Notes: a model not told the origin generated them from the letters alone. Shown: positions 1 through 7,848, counted from the stretch's first letter. The stretch: 24,408 nt of DNA from an uncultured Desulfovibrio sp. (GCA_946490455.1 CAMLXE010000002.1:1-24408); one strand, 5' to 3'. Program-made: numbers and translations.

Positions 1-409
1 GGTATTATCGTACAGCATTCAACATAGTATGATAATTCGTTTTTCACAGGACGGAGTGTCCCGAATTTTGTCGGCAGGTCAACCGTCCGTTTCCTTTTCC
101 AGAACAGTTGGAAACGCAGCGCAAAGATTTTGGGAGAAAGAAAGAGAGACTGAAAGAAGCAATGAGCTTGTTTTCAGTCTTGACACGGCTTTATCCCATC
201 GCTAAGCCTGAAAGAACTCATGGCATTCGTCATGAGCCGTTTCCATATGGGAAAGGGTATAGCACGGATGGAGTGAGCTGGTTTCCGGGCAGTGCCAGAA
301 TCTGCAGGACATCTGGCAGAACGGCCTTGTCGACATATGTCCGACTGGCTCAAGAGGACCGTAGGTAAAATGGTTTTCAGCAACGCAACCATTTCAAGAG
401 GCGAAGGGT
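1..409. other. Leader or intergenic region upstream of qrcA, no convincing gene
   Basis: About 400 bases without a recognisable coding region. An 86-codon open frame at 108-368 resembles no family I know and I do not call it. Visible structure: a 10-bp inverted repeat at 4-36, a 6-bp inverted repeat (217-222 with 231-236, 8-base gap), and a perfect TTGACA at 180-185 followed 17 bases later by a poor -10 (TAAGCC, 203-208). That is the best sigma-70-like candidate I can see for qrcA, and it is weak. If it is used, the qrc mRNA has a leader of roughly 200 bases. I see no GG-N10-GC sigma-54 element here. Confidence 0.4.
4..36. repeat. Inverted repeat at the left window edge
   Basis: ATTATCGTAC at 4-13 is matched by GTATGATAAT at 27-36, complementary except for one G/T position, with a 13-base gap. 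No T-run follows. It could be a regulator site or the tail of structure belonging to the gene left of the window. Confidence 0.35.
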
Positions 410-1051
410 ATGGAGGATAGGCAGAACAACGCGCCCTCCCACGAGGAGGCAGGCAGCCGTACAAAGTCCGTGGCAATCGGTGTCGCGCCGTTTATCGTGG
501 GCCTTGTCGTTGCACTCGTCTTTGGCTGGTGGCTTTTCCCCGAACTTTTGTTCAGCAAACAGGAACAACCTGTTGCGTTCAGTCATGAAACACATCTGAT
601 GGACGCCTCGTTGGACTGTACAGTCTGTCATCATCTGCGTGAGGATGGTTCTTTCTACGCCCTCCCCAGCACAAAGGACTGTGCTGTCTGTCACAGCCAG
701 ATGATGGGTACGAGCAAGGCTGAACGGGATTATGTCAACAACTATGTGAAGACCGGCAAGGAAGTAAAGTGGCTGACCTATCAGAAACAGCCCGACAATG
801 TGTACTTCAGCCACGCCGCACACTCCATGCAGCAGTGCAATACCTGCCATCAGTTCACCGAGCGCGAGCTGTGCGGACTGTGTCACATCGATGTGCTGGC
901 AACCGAGAATCCCCCCGTGTTCCGTGAAAACAGACTCACCGGATACAGCCAGAGTACTATGAAGATGTGGCAGTGCGAACGGTGCCATGCCAATCCCAAT
1001 CACCTTGGCAGCACCAATGCCAGTAACGCCTGCTTTGTCTGCCACAAGTGA
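410..1051 (+). CDS. qrcA: Menaquinone reductase subunit QrcA, membrane-anchored hexaheme cytochrome c
   Basis: 213 residues. A hydrophobic segment at about 22-43, following a short polar N-terminus, is an uncleaved membrane anchor. Six CxxCH heme-binding motifs follow at 70, 91, 143, 155, 189 and 208. This matches the hexaheme cytochrome of the Desulfovibrio Qrc complex, which accepts electrons from periplasmic type I cytochrome c3 and passes them through the iron-sulfur subunit to menaquinone. The heme domain should face the periplasm. ATG 410 is preceded by AAGAGG at 396-401. The stop codon ends at 1051, 11 bases before the likely qrcB start, and the order qrcA-B-C-D is that of known Qrc operons. 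The call rests on both motif content and neighbours. A generic class III cytochrome is the only alternative and does not explain the context. Confidence 0.93.
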   Translation: MEDRQNNAPSHEEAGSRTKSVAIGVAPFIVGLVVALVFGWWLFPELLFSKQEQPVAFSHETHLMDASLDCTVCHHLREDGSFYALPSTKDCAVCHSQMMGTSKAERDYVNNYVKTGKEVKWLTYQKQPDNVYFSHAAHSMQQCNTCHQFTERELCGLCHIDVLATENPPVFRENRLTGYSQSTMKMWQCERCHANPNHLGSTNASNACFVCHK

Positions 1052-1062
1052 GGAGATGCCAA

Positions 1063-3141
1063 ATGCTTGACAGACGAGGCTTTCTGAAATTTATCGGCGG
1101 AGCTGCCGTAGGTACATTGGCGACTCCTGTGGTCTGGAAGGGTCTTGATGACATATCCATCTGGTCTCAGAACTGGCCGTGGATCCCTTCTCTGGAATAT
1201 GGGAACAATGAAAACACGTATGTTCGGACGGTGAGCAAGCTCTGTCCTACGGCTGTGGGCACTCGTGTACGTCTTGTCGGCGGTCGTCCCGTTCGTGTGC
1301 TGGGTGACCCCGAACATCCCCTGAGCCGCGGTGGAATCTCCGCTCTGGCTGCAACTGAAGTACAGATGCGCTACAGCCCTGCCCGTCTGAAACGGCCTCT
1401 GAAACGTGGGGCTGACGGAGCCTACAAGGCCATCAGCTGGGCTGAAGCCGAAAAGCTGCTTACCGAAAAGCTGGGGACTGCCCGGGGCAAAGAAGGTGTG
1501 GTGTGCATTTCCGGTGACGAAAACGGCACCATGAACGAACTGTTCTCCGGTTTTGTCTCCCAGATGGGATCCAACAAGTTTTTCATCATGCCCGGAGATG
1601 CACAGGTAACCGCAACAGCATGGGCCATGATGGGAGGCAAGGGCAGAGTCGGTTACGATTTTGCCAAGAGCGATCATGTCTTCGCCATCGGCGCCAATGT
1701 TCTGGAAACCTGGGGTACAGCCATTTGCAACCGGCGCGCCTGGGGCCAGGCTCGTCCTGTAGATGGCAAGCCCGGGATGCGTCTGACCTATGCTGGTGCC
1801 GTAGAAAACAATACGGCTACAGGGGCCGATACATGGTTGCCCATCAAGCCCGGTACCGAAGGCATTCTGCTCATGGGCATGGCAGAGCAGCTCATTCTTG
1901 CCGGAAGAACAGCTCCTGTAACAGCTTTTGAAGCCTTCAAGGATGTCGCTGCCAAGTGGACCCCCGAAAGGGTTTGTGCAGCAACAGGTCTGGCACCCAA
2001 GGCCTTTGAAGCCCTGATCAAGGATCTTCTGAAGGCTTCCGCTCCCCTTGTCATTGCCGGATCCGCCATGGACGAAGGCAGCGGTGCGGCTCCCATTCTC
2101 GCCGGATTCATGGTCAACCTGCTTCTTGGCAACCTGAACAAGGACGGCGGGCTGCGCGCAGTCCCCGTGGCCGATCCCGTTGTTCCCGGAGCTTTCAGTT
2201 ATGCCGATATGTTCCGGCAGGACCTTGCGGCTTATGCCGATGCCGTCGCCAACGGTCGCGCTCTCGGAGGCAAGGCTGTCATTTTCTATGAAGCCAATCC
2301 TGTTTATGCGCTGCCGGGGAAGGGTATTGATGCACTGTTCCAGAAGGCCGATTTCACGGTGGCCTTCTCCTGCTTCTTTGATGAAACAGCCGCATCCTGC
2401 GACCTTGTCATTCCTTCTGCCCTCGGGCTTGAACGCTATGACGACGTCGTCAACCCCTTTGGCTATGGCGAAGCCATTTATGCCCTGGCACAGCCCGTTG
2501 CCGAGCCGCTGTTCGAGTCCCGTGCAGCCGGTGAGGTCCTCATTTCGCTTGCCAGATCACTCAAGCTGAATCTGGGATACGACAACGTAGTGAGCATGCT
2601 GCAGGCCAAGGCTGCCAAGGTTGGCGCAGACTGGGCTGCCCTTTCCGAGGGTACTCCCTTCACCAGCAGACACACGGTTGCCGTTCCCGGTCTGTTCTGC
2701 CAGGCAGAAATCATCGACCGAGCTCTGGCTCTGCCCGCCGAGGAAGGCAAACTGGCGCTTGCCCTTGTAACCAAGCTGGCATTTGGTACGCCTGAATCGG
2801 CCCTGCCACCTTTCAATACCAAAATCGTTACTCCGGACGAGCTGAACAAAAATATTCTCACAGCTCGAATCAATGGTGCCACTCTCAAGAAGCTGGGCCT
2901 GTATTCCGGTCAAAAGATCAAGCTGTCCAACAAGGCCGGAGCCGTTGAGGCTCGAGTTCTTCAGTTTGAAGGCGTCACCAATGACACCGTGGCCCTGACC
3001 ATGGGCTTCGGACATACTGCCTTTGGTGAATTCAACACTGGCAAGGGCATGAATGTGATGTCCCTGTTGAGCGCTGTCACCGAGCCAGGTACCGGGCTCA
3101 CCGTCTGGACTGGCGCCCGCGTCAACGCCGCCAAAGCATGA
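1063..3141 (+). CDS. qrcB: Menaquinone reductase subunit QrcB, molybdopterin-oxidoreductase-like protein
   Basis: 692 residues from ATG 1063. A GTG at 1048 would add five residues, but AGGAG at 1051-1055 sits 7 bases before the ATG. The N-terminus has a twin-arginine motif (DRRGFLKFIGG) and a hydrophobic stretch, indicating Tat export to the periplasm. The rest has the molybdopterin oxidoreductase fold (SALAATEVQMRYSPARLKRP, then the cofactor-type domains and a C-terminal aspartate-decarboxylase-like beta domain). The N-terminal region that holds a four-cysteine [4Fe-4S] motif in most members has only one cysteine (SKLCPTAVG). This agrees with what is known of Desulfovibrio QrcB, a family member thought to lack catalytic cofactor and to serve a structural role. 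It lies between qrcA and qrcC in a tight operon. Confidence 0.93.
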   Translation: MLDRRGFLKFIGGAAVGTLATPVVWKGLDDISIWSQNWPWIPSLEYGNNENTYVRTVSKLCPTAVGTRVRLVGGRPVRVLGDPEHPLSRGGISALAATEVQMRYSPARLKRPLKRGADGAYKAISWAEAEKLLTEKLGTARGKEGVVCISGDENGTMNELFSGFVSQMGSNKFFIMPGDAQVTATAWAMMGGKGRVGYDFAKSDHVFAIGANVLETWGTAICNRRAWGQARPVDGKPGMRLTYAGAVENNTATGADTWLPIKPGTEGILLMGMAEQLILAGRTAPVTAFEAFKDVAAKWTPERVCAATGLAPKAFEALIKDLLKASAPLVIAGSAMDEGSGAAPILAGFMVNLLLGNLNKDGGLRAVPVADPVVPGAFSYADMFRQDLAAYADAVANGRALGGKAVIFYEANPVYALPGKGIDALFQKADFTVAFSCFFDETAASCDLVIPSALGLERYDDVVNPFGYGEAIYALAQPVAEPLFESRAAGEVLISLARSLKLNLGYDNVVSMLQAKAAKVGADWAALSEGTPFTSRHTVAVPGLFCQAEIIDRALALPAEEGKLALALVTKLAFGTPESALPPFNTKIVTPDELNKNILTARINGATLKKLGLYSGQKIKLSNKAGAVEARVLQFEGVTNDTVALTMGFGHTAFGEFNTGKGMNVMSLLSAVTEPGTGLTVWTGARVNAAKA

Positions 3142-3152
3142 GGTTCTGAATC

Positions 3153-3917
3153 ATGTCCGAAGTGAAGCAATTCAAAATGAAATGGACAATGGTCATCGAC
3201 CTTGACAAGTGTACGGGCTGTGGTGCCTGTATGGTCGCCTGTCAGGCCGAAAACAATGTTGCCCCCAATCCTGATCCAACAAAAGTCAAGTCCATCAACT
3301 GGATGCAGGTGTTTCGGCTGTCCAATGACAAGCCATTCCCTGAACATGACACCGCGTTTCTGCCACGCCCCTGCATGCAATGCGGGAAACCTTCGTGCGT
3401 ATCTGTCTGCCCCGTTGTCGCGACAGACAAAAACGAAGAGGGTGGCATTGTAAGCCAGGTATATCCTCGCTGCATCGGATGCCGATACTGCATGGCCTCA
3501 TGTCCTTACCATGCCCGTTACTTCAACTGGCGTGATCCCGTCTGGCCAGAAGGCATGGAAAAGACCCTGACTCCCGATGTCTCTGTCCGTCCTCGTGGTG
3601 TCGTTGAAAAATGTACCTTCTGTCACCATCGCTGGATGGCTGCCAAGAACAGGGCCATTGCCGAAGGTCGTGATCCCATGAATCTTCCCGACGGGGCCTA
3701 TGTGACGTCGTGCACCGAGGCTTGCCCCAATGGGGCCATTACCTTTGGAGATTCTCTGAATCCGGCCCACAAGGTGCATGAACTCATCAAGAGTCCCTAC
3801 GCCTTCCGACTGCTGGAACGTTTGGGAACCGATCCTCAGGTGTACTACATCAGCACTCGCGAATGGGTACGCCGCCTTGGCGACAACTATCTGGAAAACG
3901 AAAAGACCAAGGGGTAG
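3153..3917 (+). CDS. qrcC: Menaquinone reductase subunit QrcC, four-cluster iron-sulfur protein
   Basis: 254 residues with four cysteine sets: C20/23/26/30, C74/77/82/86, C107/110/113/117 and C154/157/187/191. This is the layout of the DmsB/PsrB/HmcB ferredoxin family. There is no signal peptide of its own, so it is probably carried across the membrane with the Tat substrate QrcB, as in related complexes. It should wire electrons from the QrcA hemes to the quinone site in QrcD. ATG 3153 follows GAGG at 3140-3143 with a 9-base gap. qrcD starts 3 bases after its stop. All four sets have four cysteines, so the sequence alone does not show which would hold a [3Fe-4S] cluster. Confidence 0.94.
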   Translation: MSEVKQFKMKWTMVIDLDKCTGCGACMVACQAENNVAPNPDPTKVKSINWMQVFRLSNDKPFPEHDTAFLPRPCMQCGKPSCVSVCPVVATDKNEEGGIVSQVYPRCIGCRYCMASCPYHARYFNWRDPVWPEGMEKTLTPDVSVRPRGVVEKCTFCHHRWMAAKNRAIAEGRDPMNLPDGAYVTSCTEACPNGAITFGDSLNPAHKVHELIKSPYAFRLLERLGTDPQVYYISTREWVRRLGDNYLENEKTKG

Positions 3918-3920
3918 GTC

Positions 3921-5177
3921 ATGGACGCGAAAAACTATAACAAGCCCATTGACGCCGCCCTCTTCCCGGAGGGATGTGAGCGTTGCTCGCTTCTGAAATT
4001 CCTGTTGCACCTTGCTCCTGTTGTCGCTGTGGGGCTGTGGGGTGCCTATGCTGCATTCCGCGTTCTTGCCTACGGACTCGGTGAAACAGGACTGGATGAC
4101 TATTTCGGTTTTGGTTTGTGGATTACTTTTGACCTGGCCGTGATTGCGCTTGGAGCAGGAGCCTTTTTTTCCGGTGCTCTGCGCTATCTGCTGAACATAG
4201 ACGCTCTGAAGAACATTATTAACCTTGCTGTTGTTGTAGGGTTCCTTTGTTACTCTGGCGCCATGCTCATCCTTGTTCTTGATATTGGTCAGCCGCTGCG
4301 TTGCTGGTTCGGATACTGGCATCCCAACGTCCATTCGATGCTCACAGAAGTTATCTTCTGTATTACCTGCTACTGCACCGTTCTGATCATCGAATATGTT
4401 CCGTTGCTCCTGGAAAACAGGCAGCTGAACAAGAACAGGCTGGTTCACGCGGTTGCCCACAATTTCCACCTGGTCATGCCTCTGTTTGCTGGTATCGGCG
4501 CATTCCTCTCCACATTCCACCAGGGTTCCCTTGGCGGTATGTATGGTGTGCTGTTCGGTCGCCCCTATATTCTGCGTGACGGTTTCTTCATCTGGCCCTG
4601 GACCTTCTTCCTGTATGTTCTGTCGGCAGTAGGTTCCGGCCCCATGTTTACGGTACTCGTATGCACCTTCATGGAAAAACTGACCGGTAAAAGACTGGTC
4701 AGTTGGGAAGTGAAGCAGACCATGGGCAAGATTGCCGGTACAATGTTCCTGATTTACATTGTATTCAAATACATTGATACTATCGGCTGGGTTACCGACA
4801 TTCTCCCCCGCTCGGGTCTGACCTTTGACCAGATGTTCCACGGCTGGATCTACGGAAAATGGCTGTTCTTCATTGAACTGGTTGTGTGCGGTATTGTCCC
4901 TGCGGTACTTCTCTTTATCAAGAAGTATCGCTCCAACCCCGTTATCTTCTACACAGCTGGTATCCTTGCCTGTGTAGGTGTAACAATCAACCGCTACGTC
5001 ATGACGGTACAGGCTCTTGCCATTCCGGTGATGCCCTTCGACTCCTGGGAATTCTATGCTCCCAACTGGGCCGAATGGGGTTCCTCCTGCATGGTTATTG
5101 CCTATGCCTGGATATTCCTGGCCTTCTCGTATCGCTATCTGCCCATGTTCCCGCAAGAACGTGAGCTGAACAAGTAG
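3921..5177 (+). CDS. qrcD: Menaquinone reductase subunit QrcD, NrfD/PsrC-type membrane protein
   Basis: 418 residues, strongly hydrophobic, with about ten membrane segments and short polar loops, as in the NrfD/PsrC family. In Qrc this subunit holds the menaquinone site and conducts protons, making the complex electrogenic. The C-terminal part has the family-like stretch ending AYAWIFLAFSYRYLPMFP. ATG 3921 follows qrcC by 3 bases, with AAGGGG overlapping the end of qrcC as a ribosome site. It is the last gene of the operon: a strong terminator begins 20 bases after the stop. Membership of the family is certain, and the Qrc assignment comes from the three preceding genes. Confidence 0.93.
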   Translation: MDAKNYNKPIDAALFPEGCERCSLLKFLLHLAPVVAVGLWGAYAAFRVLAYGLGETGLDDYFGFGLWITFDLAVIALGAGAFFSGALRYLLNIDALKNIINLAVVVGFLCYSGAMLILVLDIGQPLRCWFGYWHPNVHSMLTEVIFCITCYCTVLIIEYVPLLLENRQLNKNRLVHAVAHNFHLVMPLFAGIGAFLSTFHQGSLGGMYGVLFGRPYILRDGFFIWPWTFFLYVLSAVGSGPMFTVLVCTFMEKLTGKRLVSWEVKQTMGKIAGTMFLIYIVFKYIDTIGWVTDILPRSGLTFDQMFHGWIYGKWLFFIELVVCGIVPAVLLFIKKYRSNPVIFYTAGILACVGVTINRYVMTVQALAIPVMPFDSWEFYAPNWAEWGSSCMVIAYAWIFLAFSYRYLPMFPQERELNK

Positions 5178-5196
5178 CACGAAACATATGGACCAG

Positions 5197-5238
5197 AGAG
5201 GGCGTTTTGTTTCAAGGCGAAACGCCCTCTTCTTTTTT
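5197..5238 (+). terminator. Intrinsic terminator of the qrc operon
   Basis: An 11-bp perfect stem (AGAGGGCGTTT at 5197-5207 with AAACGCCCTCT at 5220-5230) with a 12-base loop, followed directly by TCTTTTTT. It is a textbook Rho-independent terminator 20 bases after the qrcD stop. Confidence 0.95.
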
Positions 5239-5294
5239 GTATCCGAACGGATATGACCTTGGAACCACAACCGGCCAATCTGCGCGAGGCCTGC

Positions 5295-5795
5295 ATGACA
5301 CTTCCTTACAACCTGAACATTCTCGATGTCGTGCTGCTGGCAGTACTCGCTCTCTTTACTCTCAGAGGAGCCCTCAAGGGCTTTCTTGATGAAGTAACAG
5401 GGCTCGTGGGGCTTCTTTGCGGTATATGGCTTGCGGGACGATACTATGGTGAGGTAGGACGCATTCTGTCCCACTACGTTCACTCTGAATGGGTGTATGT
5501 TGTCGGATACGTTTTTGTCCTGTGCCTTGTCATGCTCGTGATCAGTATCCTGTCACGTGCCCTGCATTCCTTTCTCAAGCTCGCCTATGCCGACTGGATC
5601 AACCATCTGGCCGGGGCAGTGATCGGAGGACTCAAAGGACTTGTGCTGTGCGCCATCATGGTCACTCTGCTTGGCTATTTTCTCCATGACGCCAAATTCG
5701 TCCGTGAATCACGCATGATCCCCCCCATAAAGCAGGTCATCTCCATCTTTAGGGACGCACTTCCCCCTGGTCTGGCCCATTATCTCCATGTCTAG
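5295..5795 (+). CDS. cvpA: CvpA family membrane protein
   Basis: 166 residues from ATG 5295. The N-terminus (NLNILDVVLLAVLALFTLRG) followed by the GFLDEVTGLVG stretch is typical of the CvpA/colicin V production family. Four membrane segments are visible, at about 8-25, 30-48, 65-88 and 105-128. The family is about 160 residues long and is linked to envelope integrity and, in enterobacteria, colicin V export; its biochemical activity is unknown. An in-frame ATG at 5253 would add 14 residues, but it lies only 15 bases after the qrc terminator and has no ribosome site, whereas 5295 has GAGG five bases upstream. No clear promoter is seen between the terminator and the gene, so transcription may depend on read-through. 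Confidence 0.85.
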   Translation: MTLPYNLNILDVVLLAVLALFTLRGALKGFLDEVTGLVGLLCGIWLAGRYYGEVGRILSHYVHSEWVYVVGYVFVLCLVMLVISILSRALHSFLKLAYADWINHLAGAVIGGLKGLVLCAIMVTLLGYFLHDAKFVRESRMIPPIKQVISIFRDALPPGLAHYLHV

Positions 5796-5815
5796 TCTTC
5801 GTTCAACGAGCATGA

Positions 5816-5846
5816 AAGGGATTTTCCACTTGCAGGAAAGTCCCTT
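5816..5846 (+). terminator. Strong hairpin after cvpA, terminator-like without U-tract
   Basis: AAGGGATTTTCC at 5816-5827 pairs with GGAAAGTCCCTT at 5835-5846 over 12 bp with one G-U pair and a 7-base loop, beginning 20 bases after the cvpA stop. No T-run follows, so it may act as a 3' end stabiliser or a weak terminator. Confidence 0.55.
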
Positions 5847-5925
5847 CACTGTCTAGAGAGACTATTTTCCCAAACGGGATAAAAAGGCTGTTGTGATTTT
5901 CAAGAAAGTTCAAAAGGAGCCGGCA

Positions 5926-6570
5926 ATGAACAGAAAGGAAGCTATCAGACGCTGGGGAGTATTATGCGCAGGTCTGTTTCTTGCGGCCTTCGGTATCGGG
6001 CTGCTGACGGATTCCCATCTGGGTACAGCGCCTATCAGCAGCCTTCCCTATGTGCTGAGCCTTATTGGAGGACTTTCTTTTGGCGGATACACATTTTTCA
6101 TCAATCTTATTTTTTTCGCCGCACAGTATCTGGTTCTGAAAGGCGAATTCAGGAAGATTCATTGGCTTCAGCTGCCTACCATTCTTGTCTTCAGCGCATT
6201 TATTGATCTGGCCCGGCTCATTACAGTTCATCTTACCCCAGACTCCTATCCTCTCCATATTCTCATGTGCATAGTTGGCAGTATGTTCATCGGCCTGGGG
6301 GTAAGCATTGAAGTCGTTTGTCGTTTGACTGTTGTACCTGGAGAAGGTCTGGTCATGGCCATAGCCTATCGGTCAAAACGAATTCTGGGTAACATAAAGA
6401 TCCTGTTTGATGTATCACTTGTCCTTATGGCTCTCATCCTTTCTCTCGGTTGCTTTGGAAAAATCTCCGGACTCAGAGAAGGAACCATCATTTCAGCTCT
6501 GCTGGTAGGCTCCTTTATCAAGCTGTTTTCTCGCTGGACCAACCGGCTGGAATCCTTCTTTACGGCCTGA
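5926..6570 (+). CDS. YczE/YitT-like integral membrane protein of unknown function
   Basis: 214 residues from ATG 5926, chosen because AAGGAG lies 7 bases upstream; an in-frame GTG at 5893 has no such site. The protein begins with a basic stretch (NRKEAIRRWG) followed by five or six membrane segments. The first part, with GIGLLTDSHLGTAPISSLPY and then a glycine-rich turn (GLSFGGYTFF), is the signature of the YczE/YyaS/YitT membrane protein family. A glycine/glutamate-rich turn, VPGEGLVMAIAY, occurs near residue 147, and a positive tail ends the protein. Substrate and role are unknown in the family. It stands alone, after the cvpA hairpin and before the mazG promoter. Confidence 0.8.
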   Translation: MNRKEAIRRWGVLCAGLFLAAFGIGLLTDSHLGTAPISSLPYVLSLIGGLSFGGYTFFINLIFFAAQYLVLKGEFRKIHWLQLPTILVFSAFIDLARLITVHLTPDSYPLHILMCIVGSMFIGLGVSIEVVCRLTVVPGEGLVMAIAYRSKRILGNIKILFDVSLVLMALILSLGCFGKISGLREGTIISALLVGSFIKLFSRWTNRLESFFTA

Positions 6571-6582
6571 ATCCTCACCAAG

Positions 6583-6611
6583 CCTCCTGATATGGATTTC
6601 CTCCTGATATG
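6583..6611. repeat. 12-bp direct repeat upstream of the mazG promoter
   Basis: CCTCCTGATATG occurs at 6583-6594 and again at 6600-6611, a period of 17 bases. Each copy is followed by (G)ATT. The second copy ends 22 bases before the putative -35 box of mazG. It may be a tandem regulator site or a local duplication. Confidence 0.7.
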
Positions 6612-6633
6612 ATTCATTGACCTTTGCCGAATC

Positions 6634-6662
6634 TTGAACTTGCCCCAGTTCCCGGCTATACA
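6634..6662 (+). promoter_or_regulatory. Putative sigma-70 promoter for mazG
   Basis: TTGAAC at 6634-6639 and TATACA at 6657-6662 are separated by 17 bases. Each matches the consensus at four of six positions. The predicted start, near 6669, gives a leader of about 34 bases before the mazG ATG. Confidence 0.5.
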
Positions 6663-6702
6663 TATTTTTCTTCGATACTTGCAAACAAAAGGTAAACAAG
6701 TC

Positions 6703-7551
6703 ATGGCCGAACAAACAGCTCCCCAATCTTCCAATGATCTTGCCAAAACAGCTCTGGATCGCCTGTCTTCCGTCATCGATCGGCTTATCGCTCCAGATGG
6801 CTGCCCTTGGGACAGCGTGCAGACACCTGAAACCCTCACAGAATATATTGTTGAAGAATGCCATGAGCTTGTAGAGGCCATTCGTTCTGGAAAAACTGTA
6901 GACATCATAGAAGAAATGGGCGATGTGGCCTTTCTGCTTGTGCTTGTGGGAAAACTCATGAACCGCAAGGGAGAACCGGGACTTGCCGAGGCTCTGGATG
7001 CAGAGACAGCCAAAATGATCCGCCGCCATCCGCATGTCTTTGCCGATACCGCCTATGCCAGCCAATCAGAACAGTTCAAGGACTGGGAACGCATCAAGCG
7101 TGAAGAAAAGGCCGCTGCAGGAGACGGCCCCAAGGGCACCTATGACAGCCTGCCTCGTGGGCTGCCACCCTTGACCAAAGCCTATCGAATTCATGCCAAG
7201 GCAGACCGGGTGGGCTTTACATGGCCGGAAGATGAAGATGTGGAGCGTCAGGTTGAAGCCGAATGGCTGGAACTGCTGGACGCCATTGCCGAGGGTGATG
7301 AAGCAGCCATTGAGCATGAATTTGGCGATCACCTGTTCAGTCTGGTTGAACTGGGACGCCGTAAGGGAATCAAGGCAGCGCCTGCGCTCAATGCGGCAAC
7401 AGAGCGTTTTCTCGCCCGTTTTATCGCCATGGAAACGCTGGCACGTGAACGGGGACTGGATTTTGTCAATCTCTCTCTGGATGCAAAGGATGAACTCTGG
7501 AATGAGGTGAAAGCCTCAGAAAAAGCAGCATCCTCTGAGCCGACAGCCTGA
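6703..7551 (+). CDS. mazG: Nucleoside triphosphate pyrophosphohydrolase MazG
   Basis: 282 residues with the two tandem MazG domains. The N-terminal domain (GCPWDSVQTPETLTEYIVEE) has the metal-binding helix pair EECHELVEAI ... EEMGDVAF. A linker with KDWERIKREEK follows, then the catalytic C-terminal domain (AYRIHAKADRVGFTWP, EAEWLELLDAI, EHEFGDHLFSLVELGRR). The enzyme hydrolyses NTPs and dNTPs to monophosphate and pyrophosphate. In E. coli it lowers ppGpp and clears aberrant nucleotides. ATG 6703 was preferred over a TTG at 6634, which overlaps the predicted promoter. AAAGG upstream is spaced about 11 bases from the ATG, so the ribosome site is mediocre. It is not next to mazEF-type toxin genes. 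Confidence 0.93.
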   Translation: MAEQTAPQSSNDLAKTALDRLSSVIDRLIAPDGCPWDSVQTPETLTEYIVEECHELVEAIRSGKTVDIIEEMGDVAFLLVLVGKLMNRKGEPGLAEALDAETAKMIRRHPHVFADTAYASQSEQFKDWERIKREEKAAAGDGPKGTYDSLPRGLPPLTKAYRIHAKADRVGFTWPEDEDVERQVEAEWLELLDAIAEGDEAAIEHEFGDHLFSLVELGRRKGIKAAPALNAATERFLARFIAMETLARERGLDFVNLSLDAKDELWNEVKASEKAASSEPTA

Positions 7552-7557
7552 TGTCTG

Positions 7558-7644
7558 GTGGATTGGCTCTGTATCGGAAATGTGGACTCAACCTGTTTCC
7601 AGATTCAAAACCTTGCCACAGGGGAAACCGATCGTCCAATCCAC
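7558..7644 (+). other. Nested inverted repeats after mazG, possible structured RNA
   Basis: Three coaxial perfect helices can form: 7558-7566 with 7636-7644 (GTGGATTGG/CCAATCCAC, 9 bp), 7573-7577 with 7628-7632 (ATCGG/CCGAT) and 7581-7585 with 7616-7620 (TGTGG/CCACA), closing a 30-base inner loop. The element begins 6 bases after the mazG stop codon and has no T-run. It may be a folded mazG 3' UTR or an undescribed small RNA. Confidence 0.35.
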
Positions 7645-7775
7645 AAGGCGCATCCATTCGCCAGTTCTCTTTGATGTAGCAAAAAGAAGCGGAGATTACC
7701 TGAAATTGCCAATGGGACAAAAGGAAGCGCCTCTTCCATCATCCCAACTTTTATATGAAAAACGAAATTCCATAG

Positions 7776-7802
7776 TGTGCCGGCTTCACCATCACCGGCA
7801 CA
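7776..7802. repeat. 8-bp GC-rich inverted repeat
   Basis: TGTGCCGG at 7776-7783 and CCGGCACA at 7795-7802 pair perfectly around an 11-base loop. A T-run appears on the minus strand only after about 12 bases (TCGTTTTT), so it is not a canonical terminator on either strand. Confidence 0.5.
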
Positions 7803-7848
7803 GCAGACCTGATGGAACGTCTTTCTCACCTGCAAACACACCATGCAC

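Noticed and set aside
108..368. An 86-codon + frame ahead of qrcA
   Set aside because: No ribosome site worth the name, no family resemblance and an unconvincing composition. Kept only as part of the leader description.
377..1045. A 222-codon minus-strand frame opposite qrcA
   Set aside because: It is the mirror of a gene with six heme motifs and has no family features of its own.
3498..5483. A 661-codon open frame on the minus strand opposite qrcC, qrcD and cvpA
   Set aside because: It lies antisense to three well-supported genes, resembles no family, and its length follows from the codon use of the sense genes. I see no sign that it is translated.
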